The translations under genes and the position numbers were made by a program. A DNA stretch of 64,000 bases. It comes from Ranitomeya variabilis. Its lineage: Eukaryota > Chordata > Amphibia > Anura > Dendrobatidae. The notes under the pieces are model-generated. The model searched no databases. It was not told the DNA's origin and saw only the letters and a program-made list of their open reading frames with translations. Numbering within the stretch: position 1 is the first letter of the stretch; every line of letters starts with the position of its first letter. Shown here one piece after another: positions 10,221 to 21,758 of the stretch. The stretch covers positions 789,870,775 to 789,934,774 of the forward strand of contig NC_135232.1 of the NCBI RefSeq assembly GCF_051348905.1. Reading direction: 5' to 3'.

Positions 10221-11290
10221 GTATTTAGGTTTGAACTTGTCAAAGAACGTAGAAGGAGCAGATACTAAAGGCTCATTGACACAAACAATAGCATATAGGG
10301 CACAATAAATTATTGCATATTGTTTGTCTAGTAATTGGTGTTCTGTTTCCTGTTTTCAGTAGTCCCAAGTTCTTTTTTTAATTTGAACCTTTTTAAAAGT
10401 CATTTTTGTATGTGTTTACAAGATATGCAAAACGTGGACATTCTTTGGCTAAAAAGTGTCGAAATAAGTTTAAAGATGAGAACAGAGTGATATCAGCTGC
10501 CTTGTCCTCATAAACACTTTCTGCTTCGCTAACGAGATCACTGAAATCATGTAAGCAGGTAATTTTTGGAGAGCCGAAATTCAGTGGAAATGAGTTTTTT
10601 GTTATTAAGTTAATTTTTATGGTAAGAAATTAGTTTATAATTTTGGACAAATCATCTGATCTCTTTTCATAATAATCTAGCGTTAACACAAATTACCACT
10701 ATAAAATCTGAAGCAGTAAACTTTGTGAAAGCCAAATTTTGTATCAGTCTGAAATCTTTTGGCCATTAATGTACAGTCCTAGATATTTTTAGAAAAACTG
10801 TAAAAGGAAAAAATGAGGAAAGGAAAAACTTCTAAAGAAAAGCATTGCTGACTTCTAAAATCAGGATATCTAGCAGGAGCACTCCAGAAAATTTCCCTGC
10901 ATTTATTTGGACTAAAACAAATGTTCTCTGATAGTCTTATCATATGGCTAAAATTATTTCCTTTGTTTTGACTAATATCCTTCCCAAACCAGTGTCCCAT
11001 TAGCGTACAACGAAACTGATGTTCCAAGCCATTTTTCTAGGCTTAAGTTCCTAAGGGTCAGTGGCTACTGCATTGAAGCTGTAGAAAGTAAAAAAGATCA
11101 AAGCTTGAGAGTCAGAAACCAGCAAAATCAACCCCTTTTGTGGTCTTGCATACATTACTGTGCCACATTTTACCAACAGGGAACTCTGTTAGTAATTTAT
11201 AATGAACTCCTGGCATGTAAGACTAAAAAAGTGCATGTAATGAGTTTTAGTATGAAATAGATCTTTCCCTTTTACATTATATGCATTTTC

Positions 11291-11742
11291 TTTCTGATCA
11301 GTTTTACCTTTACAAATAAGAAAACAAAAGCAAAGTTCCATAGAGAAAAGAAATCTTTCTGTTATCCAGTCATCAGGAGAATGTTGAGTATCTAGATTTG
11401 ACAAAACACCTACTTCAAGTAAGAGACTTGTGGCTCTGTGGCGCAATGGATAGCGCATTGGACTTCTAGGGAACTGATGTGATTCAAAGGTTGTGGGTTC
11501 GAGTCCCACCAGAGTCTTTCTGATCAGTTTTACCTTTACAAATAAGAAAACAAAAGCAAAGTTCCATAGAGAAAAGAAATCTTTCTGTTATCCAGTCATC
11601 AGGAGAATGTTGAGTATCTAGATTTGACAAAACACCTACTTCAAGTAAGAGACTTGTGGCTCTGTGGCGCAATGGATAGCGCATTGGACTTCTAGGGAAC
11701 TGATGTGATTCAAAGGTTGTGGGTTCGAGTCCCACCAGAGTC
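11291..11742 (+). repeat. 226-bp tandem duplication containing the whole tRNA, unit 8
   Basis: Bases 11291-11516 and 11517-11742, with the same junction GAGTC-TTTCTG as in unit 5, exactly 4,595 bp away. It was copied as part of the trimer duplication. Confidence 0.95.
11432..11517 (+). tRNA. tRNA-Arg-TCT: tRNA-Arg (UCU), upstream gene of a doublet, U73, unit 8
   Basis: Same structure as the upstream tRNA of unit 5: intact body, anticodon 11465-11467, intron 11469-11481, T at the discriminator position and the first TTTT only at 11528-11531. Confidence 0.85.
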
Positions 11743-11743
11743 G
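11658..11743 (+). tRNA. tRNA-Arg-TCT: tRNA-Arg (UCU), downstream gene of a doublet, G73, unit 8
   Basis: Intact twin, 226 bp downstream, with normal G73. Anticodon 11691-11693, intron 11695-11707, TTTT 11746-11749. Confidence 0.96.
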
Positions 11744-13069
11744 TATTTTAAAGTTTGTGTGACATTCATACTTTGTCTCAGTTGTTGGAAATATGAAAAA
11801 GGAAAAAAAATGTATCAGATCTGCGCTTCATATTAACATTTAGAGAAAATTAGAAGCCGTATTTAGGTTTGAACTTGTCAAAGAACGTAGAAGGAGCAGA
11901 TACTAAAGGCTCATTGACACAAACAATAGCATATAGGGCACAATAAATTATTGCATATTGTTTGTCTAGTAATTGGTGTTCTGTTTCCTGTTTTCAGTAG
12001 TCCCAAGTTCTTTTTTTAATTTGAACCTTTTTAAAAGTCATTTTTGTATGTGTTTACAAGATATGCAAAACGTGGACATTCTTTGGCTAAAAAGTGTCGA
12101 AATAAGTTTAAAGATGAGAACAGAGTGATATCAGCTGCCTTGTCCTCATAAACACTTTCTGCTTCGCTAACGAGATCACTGAAATCATGTAAGCAGGTAA
12201 TTTTTGGAGAGCCGAAATTCAGTGGAAATGAGTTTTTTGTTATTAAGTTAATTTTTATGGTAAGAAATTAGTTTATAATTTTGGACAAATCATCTGATCT
12301 CTTTTCATAATAATCTAGCGTTAACACAAATTACCACTATAAAATCTGAAGCAGTAAACTTTGTGAAAGCCAAATTTTGTATCAGTCTGAAATCTTTTGG
12401 CCATTAATGTACAGTCCTAGATATTTTTAGAAAAACTGTAAAAGGAAAAAATGAGGAAAGGAAAAACTTCTAAAGAAAAGCATTGCTGACTTCTAAAATC
12501 AGGATATCTAGCAGGAGCACTCCAGAAAATTTCCCTGCATTTATTTGGACTAAAACAAATGTTCTCTGATAGTCTTATCATATGGCTAAAATTATTTCCT
12601 TTGTTTTGACTAATATCCTTCCCAAACCAGTGTCCCATTAGCGTACAACGAAACTGATGTTCCAAGCCATTTTTCTAGGCTTAAGTTCCTAAGGGTCAGT
12701 GGCTACTGCATTGAAGCTGTAGAAAGTAAAAAAGATCAAAGCTTGAGAGTCAGAAACCAGCAAAATCAACCCCTTTTGTGGTCTTGCATACATTACTGTG
12801 CCACATTTTACCAACAGGGAACTCTGTTAGTAATTTATAATGAACTCCTGGCATGTAAGACTAAAAAAGTGCATGTAATGAGTTTTAGTATGAAATAGAT
12901 CTTTCCCTTTTACATTATATGCATTTTCTTTCTGATCAGTTTTACCTTTACAAATAAGAAAACAAAAGCAAAGTTCCATAGAGAAAAGAAATCTTCCTGT
13001 TATCCAGTCATCAGGAGAATGTTGAGTATCTAGATTTGACAAAACACCTACTTCAAGTAAGAGACTTGT

Positions 13070-13155
13070 GGCTCTGTGGCGCAATGGATAGCGCATTGGA
13101 CTTCTAGGGAACTGATGTGATTCAAAGGTTGTGGGTTCGAGTCCCACCAGAGTCG
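13070..13155 (+). tRNA. tRNA-Arg-TCT: tRNA-Arg (UCU), G73 allele, unit 9
   Basis: Intact. Anticodon 13103-13105, intron 13107-13119, TTTT 13158-13161. It is the partner of unit 6 in the trimer duplication. Confidence 0.96.
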
Positions 13156-14481
13156 TATTTTAAAGTTTGTGTGACATTCATACTTTGTCTCAGTTGTTGG
13201 AAATATGAAAAAGGAAAAAAAATGTATCAGATCTGCGCTTCATATTAACATTTAGAGAAAATTAGAAGCCGTATTTAGGTTTGAACTTGTCAAAGAACGT
13301 AGAAGGAGCAGATACTAAAGGCTCATTGACACAAACAATAGCATATAGGGCACAATAAATTATTGCATATTGTTTGTCTAGTGATTGGTGTTCTGTTTCC
13401 TGTTTTCAGTAGTCCCAATTTCTTTTTTTAATTTGAACCTTTTTAAAAGTCATTTTTGTATGTGTTTACAAGATATGCAAAACGTGGACATTCTTTGGCT
13501 AAAAAGTGTCGAAATAAGTTTAAAGATGAGAACAGAGTGATATCAGCTGCCTTGTCCTCATAAACACTTTCTGCTTCGCTAACGAGATCACTGAAATCAT
13601 GTAAGCAGGTAATTTTTGGAGAGCCGAAATTCAGTGGAAATGAGTTTTTTGTTATTAAGTTAATTTTTATGGTAAGAAATTAGTTTATAATTTTGGACAA
13701 ATCATCTGATCTCTTTTCATAATAATCTAGCGTTAACACAAATTACCACTATAAAATCTGAAGCAGTAAACTTTGTGAAAGCCAAATTTTGTATCAGTCT
13801 GAAATCTTTTGGCCATTAATGTACAGTCCTAGATATTTTTAGAAAAACTGTAAAAGGAAAAAATGAGGAATGGAAAAACTTCTAAAGAAAAGCTTAGCTG
13901 ACTTCTAAAATCAGGATATCTAGCAGGAGCACTTCAGAAAATTTCCCTGCATTCATTTGGACTAAAACAAATGTTCTCTGATAGTCTTATCATATGGCTA
14001 AAATTATTTCCTTTGTTTTGACTAATATCCTTCCCAAACCAGTGTCCCATTAGCGTACAACGAAACTGATGTTCCAAGCCATTTTTCTAGGCTTAAGTTC
14101 CTAAGGGTCAGTGGCTACTGCATTTAAGCTGTAGAAAGTAAAAAAGATCAAAGCTTGAGAGTCAGAAACCAGCAAAATCAACCCCTTTTGTGGTCTTGCA
14201 TACATTACTGTGCCACATTTTACCAACAGGGAACTCTGTTAGTAATTTATAATGAACTCCTGGCATGTAAGACTAAAAAAGTGCATGTAATGAGTTTTAG
14301 TATGAAATAGATCTTTCCCTTTTACATTATATGCATTTTCTTTCTGATCAGTTTTACCTTTACAAATAAGAAAACAAAAGCAAAGTTTCATAGAGAAAAG
14401 AAATCTTTCTGTTATCCAGTCATCAGGAAAATGTTGAGTATCTAGATTTGACAAAACACCTACTTCAAGTAAGAGACTTGT

Positions 14482-14567
14482 GGCTCTGTGGCGCAATGGA
14501 TAGCGCATTGGACTTCTAGGGAACTGATGTGATTCAAAGGTTGTGGGTTCGAGTCCCACCAGAGTCG
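14482..14567 (+). tRNA. tRNA-Arg-TCT: tRNA-Arg (UCU), G73 allele, unit 10
   Basis: Intact gene body. Anticodon 14515-14517, intron 14519-14531, TTTT 14570-14573. It is the partner of unit 7; about 95 bp upstream it has the private change AAAGTTTCATAG. Confidence 0.96.
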
Positions 14568-14815
14568 TATTTTAAAGTTTGTGTGACATTCATACTTTGT
14601 CTCAGTTGTTGGAAATATGAAAAAGGAAAAAAAAATTATCAGATCTGCGCTTCATATTAACATTTAGAGAAAATTAGAAGTCCGAGTCCCACTAGAGTCG
14701 TATTTTAAAGTTTGTGTGACATTCATACTTTGTCTCAGTTGTTGGAAATATGAAAAAGGAAAAAAAATGTATCAGATCTGCGCTTCATATTAACATTTAG
14801 AGAAAATTAGAAGCC
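14550..14815 (+). repeat. 133-bp tandem duplication at the tRNA 3' end, unit 10
   Basis: Repeated as 14550-14682 and 14683-14815. Unlike unit 7 it has AGAGAAAATTAG in the second half, and the first half has AAAAAAAAATTATC. Confidence 0.94.
14683..14700 (+). pseudogene. Orphan 3' fragment of tRNA-Arg(UCU), unit 10
   Basis: CGAGTCCCACTAGAGTCG is the only orphan fragment with a base change (T at the position matching C66), although the full tRNA of the same unit keeps C66. The change equals the position-66 state of the A73 allele further right. Confidence 0.9.
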
Positions 14816-16026
14816 GTATTTAGGTTTGAACTTGTCAAAGAACGTAGAAGGAGCAGATACTAAAGGCTCATTGACACAAACAATAGCATATAGGGCACAA
14901 TAAATTATTGCATATTGTTTGTCTAGTAATTGGTGTTCTGTTTCCTGTTTTCAGTAGTCCCAAGTTCTTTTTTTAATTTGAACCTTTTTAAAAGTCATTT
15001 TTGTATGTGTTTACAAGATATGCAAAACGTGGACATTCTTTGGCTAAAAAGTGTCGAAATAAGTTTAAAGATGAGAACAGAGTGATATCAGCTGCCTTGT
15101 CCTCATAAACACTTTCTGCTTCGCTAACGAGATCACTGAAATCATGTAAGCAGGTAATTTTTGGAGAGCCGAAATTCAGTGGAAATGAGTTTTTTGTTAT
15201 TAAGTTAATTTTTATGGTAAGAAATTAGTTTATAATTTTGGACAAATCATCTGATCTCTTTTCATAATAATCTAGCGTTAACACAAATTACCACTATAAA
15301 ATCTGAAGCAGTAAACTTTGTGAAAGCCAAATTTTGTATCAGTCTGAAATCTTTTGGCCATTAATGTACAGTCCTAGATATTTTTAGAAAAACTGTAAAA
15401 GGAAAAAATGAGGAAAGGAAAAACTTCTAAAGAAAAGCATTGCTGACTTCTAAAATCAGGATATCTAGCAGGAACACTCCAGAAAATTTCCCTGCATTTA
15501 TTTGGACTAAAACAAATGTTCTCTGATAGTCTTATCATATGGCTAAAATTATTTCCTTTGTTTTGACTAATATCCTTCCCAAACCAGTGTCCCATTAGCG
15601 TACAACGAAACTGATGTTCCAAGCCATTTTTCTAGGCTTAAGTTCCTAAGGGTCAGTGGCTACTGCATTGAAGCTGTAGAAAGTAAAAAAGATCAAAGCT
15701 TGAGAGTCAGAAACCAGCAAAATCAACCCCTTTTGTGGTCTTGCATACATTACTGTGCCACATTTTACTAACAGGGAACTCTGTTAGTAATTTATAATGA
15801 ACTCCTGGCATGTAAGACTAAAAAAGTGCATGTAATGAGTTTTAGTATGAAATAGATCTTTCCCTTTTACATTATATGCATTTTCTTTCTGATCAGTTTT
15901 ACCTTTACAAATAAGAAAACAAAAGCAAAGTTCCATAGAGAAAAGAAATCTTTCTGTTATCCAGTCATCAGGAAAATGTTGAGTATCTAGATTTGACAAA
16001 ACACCTACTTCAAGTAAAAGACTTGT

Positions 16027-16112
16027 GGCTCTGTGGTGCAATGGATAGCGCATTGGACTTCTAGGTAACTGATGTGATTCAAAGGTTGTGGGTTCGAGTC
16101 CCACCAGAGTCG
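16027..16112 (+). tRNA. tRNA-Arg-TCT: tRNA-Arg (UCU), G73 allele with D-stem and intron variants, unit 11
   Basis: C11 is T here (TGGTGCAATGG), replacing the C11:G24 pair with U11:G24, which should still pair. The intron (16064-16076) reads GGTAACTGATGTG, a single change at its third base. Anticodon 16060-16062, TTTT 16115-16118. The A box now reads TGGTGCAATGG; C is the consensus at that position, so promoter strength may be lower. The gene is probably functional. Confidence 0.88.
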
Positions 16113-17438
16113 TATTTTAAAGTTTGTGTGACATTCATACTTTGTCTCAGTTGTTGGAAATGTGAAAAAGGAAAAAAAATGTATCAGATCTGCGCTTCAT
16201 ATTAACATTTAGAGAAAATTAGAAGCCGTATTTAGGTTTGAACTTGTCAAAGAACGTAGAAGGAGCAGATACTAAAGGCTCATTGACACAAACAATAGCA
16301 TATAGGGCACAATAAATTATTGCATATTGTTTGTCTAGTGATTGGTGTTCTGTTTCCTGTTTTCAGTAGTCCCAAGTTCTTTTTTTAATTTGAACCTTTT
16401 TAAAAGTCATTTTTGTATGTGTTTACAAGATATGCAAAACGTGGACATTCTTTGGCTAAAAAGTGTCGAAATAAGTTTAAAGATGAGAACAGAGTGATAT
16501 CAGCTGCCTTGTCCTCATAAACACTTTCTGCTTCGCTAACGAGATCACTGAAATCATGTAAGCAGGTAATTTTTGGAGAGCCGAAATTCAGTGGAAATGA
16601 GTTTTTTGTTATTAAGTTAATTTTTATGGTAAGAAATTAGTTTATAATTTTGGACAAATCATCTGATCTCTTTTCATAATAATCTAGCGTTAACACAAAT
16701 TACCACTATAAAATCTGAAGCAGTAAACTTTGTGAAAGCCAAATTTTGTATCAGTCTGAAATCTTTTGGCCATTAATGTACAGTCCTAGATATTTTTAGA
16801 AAAACTGTAAAAGGAAAAAATGAGGAAAGGAAAAACTTCTAAAGAAAAGCATAGCTGACTTCTAAAATCAGGATATCTAGCAGGAGCACTCCAGAAAATT
16901 TCCCTGCATTTATTTGGACTAAAACAAATATTCTCTGATAGTCTTATCATATGGCTAAAATTATTTCCTTTGTTTTGACTAATATCCTTCCCAAACCAGT
17001 GTCCCATTAGCGTACAACGAAACTGATGTTCCAAGCCATTTTTCTAGGCTTAAGTTCCTAAGGGTCAGAGGCTACTGCATTGAAGCTGTAGAAAGTAAAA
17101 AAGATCAAAGCTTGAGAGTCAGAAACCAGCAAAATCAACCCCTTTTGTGGTCTTGCATACATTACTGTGCCACATTTTACCAACAGGGAACTCTGTTAGT
17201 AATTTATAATGAACTCCTGGCATGTAAGACTAAAAAAGTGCATGTAATGAGTTTTAGTATGAAATAGATCTTTCCCTTTTACATTATATGCATTTTCTTT
17301 CTGATCAGTTTTACCTTTACAAATAAGAAAACAAAAGCAAAGTTCCATAGAGAAAAGAAATCTTTCTGTTATCCAGTCATCAGGAAAATGCTGAGTATCT
17401 AGATTTGACAAAACACCTACTGCAAGTAAGAGACTTGT

Positions 17439-17524
17439 GGCTCTGTGGCGCAATGGATAGCGCATTGGACTTCTAGGGAACTGATGTGATTCAAAGGTTG
17501 TGGGTTCGAGTCCCACCAGAGTCG
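17439..17524 (+). tRNA. tRNA-Arg-TCT: tRNA-Arg (UCU), G73 allele, unit 12
   Basis: Intact. Anticodon 17472-17474, intron 17476-17488, TTTT 17527-17530. The 5' flank has ACTGCAAGTAAG where all other units have ACTTCAAGTAAG. Confidence 0.96.
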
Positions 17525-18850
17525 TATTTTAAAGTTTGTGTGACATTCATACTTTGTCTCAGTTGTTGGAAATATGAAAAAGGAAAAAAAATGTATCAGA
17601 TCTGCGCTTCATATTAACATTTAGAGAAAATTAGAAGCCGTATTTAGGTTTGAACTTGTCAAAGAACGTAGAAGGAGCAGATACTAAAGGCTCATTGACA
17701 CAAACAATAGCATATAGGGCACAATAAATTATTGCATATTGTTTGTCTAGTGATTGGTGTTCTGTTTCCTGTTTTCAGTAGTTCCAAGTTCTTTTTTTAA
17801 TTTGAACCTTTTTAAAAGTCATTTTTGTATGTGTTTACAAGATATGCAAAACGTGGACATTCTTTGGCTAAAAAGTGTCGAAATAAGTTTAAAGATGAGA
17901 ACAGAGTGATATCAGCTGCCTTGTCCTCATAAACACTTTCTGCTTCGCTAACGAGATCACTGAAATCATGTAAGCAAGTAATTTTTGGAGAGCCGAAATT
18001 CAGTGGAAATGAGTTTTTTGTTATTAAGTTAATTTTTATGGTAAGAAATTAGTTTATAATTTTGGACAAATCATCTGATCTCTTTTCATAATAATCTAGC
18101 GTTAACACAAATTACCACTATAAAATCTGAAGCAGTAAACTTTGTGAAAGCCAAATTTTGTATCAGTCTGAAATCTTTTGGCCATTAATGTACAGTCCTA
18201 GATATTTTTAGAAAAACTGTAAAAGGAAAAAATGAGGAAAGGAAAAACTTCTAAAGAAAAGCATAGCTGACTTCTAAAATCAGGATATCTAGCAGGAGCA
18301 CTCCAGAAAATTTCCCTGCATTTATTTGGACTAAAACAAATGTTCTCTGATAGTCTTATCATATGGCTAAAATTATTTCCTTTGTTTTGACTAATATCCT
18401 TCCCAAACCAGTGTCCCATTAGCGTACAACGAAACTGATGTTCCAAGCCATTTTTCTAGGCTTAAGTTCCTAAGGGTCAGTGGCTACTGCATTGAAGCTG
18501 TAGAAAGTAAAAAAGATCAAAGCTTGAGAGTCAGAAACCAGCAAAATCAACCTCTTTTGTGGTCTTGCATACATTACTGTGCCACATTTTACCAACAGGG
18601 AACTCTGTTAGTAATTTATAATGAACTCCTGGCATGTAAGACTAAAAAAGTGCATGTAATGAGTTTTAGTATGAAATAGATCTTTCCCTTTTACATTATA
18701 TGCATTTTCTTTCTGATCAGTTTTACCTTTACAAATAAGAAAACAAAAGCAAAGTTCCATAGAGAAAAGAAATCTTTCTGTTATCCAGTCATCAGGAACA
18801 TGTTGAGTATCTAGATTTGACAAAACACCTACTTCAAGTAAGAGACTTGT

Positions 18851-18936
18851 GGCTCTGTGGCGCAATGGATAGCGCATTGGACTTCTAGGGAACTGATGTG
18901 ATTCAAAGGTTGTGGGTTCGAGTCCCACTAGAGTCA
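18851..18936 (+). tRNA. tRNA-Arg-TCT: tRNA-Arg (UCU), A73/U66 allele, unit 13
   Basis: First appearance of the second allele: the 3' end reads CACTAGAGTCA. Position 66 is T, so the seventh acceptor pair becomes G7:U66, and the discriminator is A. Everything else, including the intron (18888-18900) and anticodon (18884-18886), matches the G73 allele. A and G are both accepted discriminators for arginine tRNAs in general, and a single G:U pair is tolerated, so I expect a working tRNA. TTTT 18939-18942. Confidence 0.93.
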
Positions 18937-20260
18937 TATTTTAAAGTTTGTGTGACATTCATACTTTGTCTCAGTTGTTGGAAATATGAAAAAGGAAAAA
19001 AAATGTATCAGATCTGCGCTTCATATTAACATTTAGAGAAAATTAGAAGCCGTATTTAGGTTTGAACTTGTCAAAGAACGTAGAAGGAGCAGAAACAAAA
19101 GGCTCATTGACAAACAATAGCATATAGGGCACAATAAATTATTGCATATTGTTTGTCTAGTGATTGGTGTTCAGTTTCCTGTTTTCAGTAGTCCCAAGTT
19201 GTTTTTTTAATTTGAACCTTTTTAAAAGTCATTTTTGTATGTGTTTACAAGATATGCAAAACGTGGACATTCTTTGGCTAAAAAGTGTCGAAATAAGTTT
19301 AAAGATGAGAACAGAGTGATATCAGCTGCCTTGTCCTCATAAACACTTTCTGCTTCGCTAACGAGATCACTGAAATCATGTAAGCAGGTAATTTTTGGAG
19401 AGCCGAAATTCAGTGGAAATGAGTTTTTTGTTATTAAGTTAATTTTTATGGTAAGAAATTAGTTTATAATTTTGGACAAATCATCTGATCTCTTTTCATA
19501 ATAATCTAGCGTTAACACAAATTACCACTATAAAATCTGAAGCAGTAAACTTTGTGAAAGCCAAATTTTGTATCAGTCTGAAATCTTTTGGCCATTAATG
19601 TACAGTCCTAGATATTTTTAGAAAAACTGTAAAAGGAAAAAATGAGGAAAGGAAAAACTTCTAAAGAAAAGCATAGCTGACTTCTAAAATCAGGATATCT
19701 AGCAGGAGCACTCCAGAAAATTTCCCTGCATTTATTTGGACTAAAACAAATGTTCTCTGATAGTCTTATCATATGGCTAAAATTATTTCCTTTGTTTTGA
19801 CTAATATCCTTCCCAAACCAGTGTCCCATTAGCGTACAACGAAACTGATGTTCCAAGCCATTTTTCTAGGCTTAAGTTCCTAAGGGTCAGAGGCTACTGC
19901 ATTGAAGCTGTAGAAAGTAAAAAAGATCAAAGCTTGAGAGTCAGAAACCAGCAAAATCAACCCCTTTTGTGGTCTTGCATACATTACTGTGCCACATTTT
20001 ACCAACAGGGAACTCTGTTAGTAATTTATAATGAACTCCTGGCATGTAAGACTAAAAAAGTGCATGTAATGAGTTTTAGTATGAAATAGATCTTTCCCTT
20101 TTACATTATATGCATTTTCTTTCTGATCAGTTTTACCTTTACAAATAAGAAAACAAAAGCAAAGTTCCATAGAGAAAAGAAATCTTTCTGTTATCCAGTC
20201 ATCAGGAACATGTTGAGTATCTAGATTTGACAAAACACCTACTTCAAGTAAGAGACTTGT

Positions 20261-20346
20261 GGCTCTGTGGCGCAATGGATAGCGCATTGGACTTCTAGGG
20301 AACTGATGTGATTCAAAGGTTGTGGGTTCGAGTCCCACTAGAGTCA
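20261..20346 (+). tRNA. tRNA-Arg-TCT: tRNA-Arg (UCU), A73/U66 allele, unit 14
   Basis: Second of two adjacent A73 units, one of the few breaks in the alternation. Anticodon 20294-20296, intron 20298-20310, TTTT 20349-20352. Confidence 0.93.
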
Positions 20347-21672
20347 TATTTTAAAGTTTGTGTGACATTCATACTTTGTCTCAGTTGTTGGAAATATGAA
20401 AAAGGAAAAAAAATGTATCAGATCTGCGCTTCATATTAACATTTAGAGAAAATTAGAAGCCGTATTTAGGTTTGAACTTGTCAAAGAACGTAGAAGGAGC
20501 AGAAACAAAAGGCTCATTGACACAAACAATAGCATATAGGGCACAATAAATTATTGCATATTGTTTGTCTAGTGATTGGTGTTCAGTTTCCTGTTTTCAG
20601 TAGTCCCAAGTTGTTTTTTTAATTTGAACCTTTTTAAAAGTCATTTTTGTATGTGTTTACAAGATATGCAAAACGTGGACATTCTTTGGCTAAAAAGTGT
20701 CGAAATAAGTTTAAAGATGAGAACAGAGTGATATCAGCTGCCTTGTCCTCATAAACACTTTCTGCTTCGCTAACGAGATCACTGAAATCATGTAAGCAGG
20801 TAATTTTTGGAGAGCCGAAATTCAGTGGAAATGAGTTTTTTGTTATTAAGTTAATTTTTATGGTAAGAAATTAGTTTATAATTTTGGACAAATCATCTGA
20901 TCTCTTTTCATAATAATCTAGCGTTAACACAAATTACCACTATAAAATCTGAAGCAGTAAACTTTGTGAAAGCCAAATTTTGTATCAGTCTGAAATCTTT
21001 TGGCCATTAATGTACAGTCCTAGATATTTTTAGAAAAACTGTAAAAGGAAAAAATGAGGAAAGGAAAAACTTCTAAAGAAAAGCATAGCTGACTTCTAAA
21101 ATCAGGATATCTAGCAGGAGCACTCCAGAAAATTTCCCTGCATTTATTTGGACTAAAACAAATGTTCTCTGATAGTCTTATCATATGGCTAAAATTATTT
21201 CCTTTGTTTTGACTAATATCCTTCCCAAACCAGTGTCCCATTAGCGTACAACGAAACTGATGTTCCAAGCCATTTTTCTAGGCTTAAGTTCCTAAGGGTC
21301 AGAGGCTACTGCATTGAAGCTGTAGAAAGTAAAAAAGATCAAAGCTTGAGAGTCAGAAACCAGCAAAATCAACCCCTTTTGTGGTCTTGCATACATTACT
21401 GTGCCACATTTTACCAACAGGGAACTCTGTTAGTAATTTATAATGAACTCCTGGCATGTAAGACTAAAAAAGTACATGTAATGAGTTTTAGTATGAAATA
21501 GATCTTTCCCTTTTACATTATATGTATTTTCTTTCTGATCAGTTTTACCTTTACAAATAAGAAAACAAAAGCAAAGTTCCATAGAGAAAAGAAATCTTTC
21601 TGTTATCCAGTCATCAGGAAAATGTTGAGTATCTAGATTTGACAAAACACCTACTTCAAGTAAGAGACTTGT

Positions 21673-21758
21673 GGCTCTGTGGCGCAATGGATAGCGCATT
21701 GGACTTCTAGGGAACTGATGTGATTCAAAGGTTGTGGGTTCGAGTCCCACCAGAGTCG
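21673..21758 (+). tRNA. tRNA-Arg-TCT: tRNA-Arg (UCU), G73 allele, unit 15
   Basis: G73 with C66, in a unit with GTACATG, ATGTATTTTC and GCGCTCC tags. Anticodon 21706-21708, intron 21710-21722, TTTT 21761-21764. Confidence 0.96.

Larger units (their letters stand above)
6048..10642 (+). repeat. Trimer higher-order repeat, copy 1 (units 5-6-7, 4,595 bp)
   Basis: Three consecutive units of 1,638, 1,412 and 1,545 bp. The same order and lengths follow immediately at 10643-15237. Diagnostic variants tie partner units together: units 6 and 9 share ATCTTCCTG (others TTTCTG) near 8401 and 12994, and units 7 and 10 share GCATTTAAGC (others GCATTGAAGC) near 9526 and 14121. Copy 1 has private differences such as GGGCCCAATA in unit 5 near 7341, so the two copies have begun to diverge. 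Confidence 0.93.
1..15237 (+). repeat. Array block A: units 1-10, mixed-length units with internal duplications
   Basis: Unit boundaries: 1-1545, 1546-2957, 2958-4502, 4503-6047, 6048-7685, 7686-9097, 9098-10642, 10643-12280, 12281-13692, 13693-15237. Units 1, 3, 4, 7 and 10 are 1,545 bp because of a 133-bp tandem duplication at the tRNA 3' end. Units 5 and 8 are 1,638 bp because a 226-bp segment with the whole tRNA is doubled. Units 2, 6 and 9 are the plain 1,412 bp. All tRNAs here have C66; all have G73 except the first tRNA of units 5 and 8, which has T there. Units 4, 7 and 10 share a private haplotype in the upstream half (AGGAATGG, AAGCTTAGC, GCACTTCAG). Confidence 0.95.
10643..15237 (+). 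repeat. Trimer higher-order repeat, copy 2 (units 8-9-10, 4,595 bp)
   Basis: Direct duplicate of the preceding 4,595 bp, with units of 1,638, 1,412 and 1,545 bp. Private changes relative to copy 1 include AAAGTTTCATAG near 14385, one extra A in the A-run near 14630 with the neighbouring T lost, and CCACTAGAG in the orphan tRNA fragment at 14683-14700. The equal lengths and shared rare variants indicate one unequal-crossover step three units wide. Confidence 0.93.
15238..18061 (+). repeat. Array units 11-12 (plain 1,412-bp units)
   Basis: Units 15238-16649 and 16650-18061, without internal duplications. Unit 11 has several private changes, among them GGAACACTCC near 15472, a C11-to-T change in the tRNA D-stem and a G-to-T change in the intron. 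Unit 12 carries AGTAGTTCC near 17780 and AAATATTCTC near 16930. Those two tags reappear together in unit 26 (37377-38811), and the first also in unit 30, so unit 12 belongs to the same lineage as those distant units. Confidence 0.9.
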
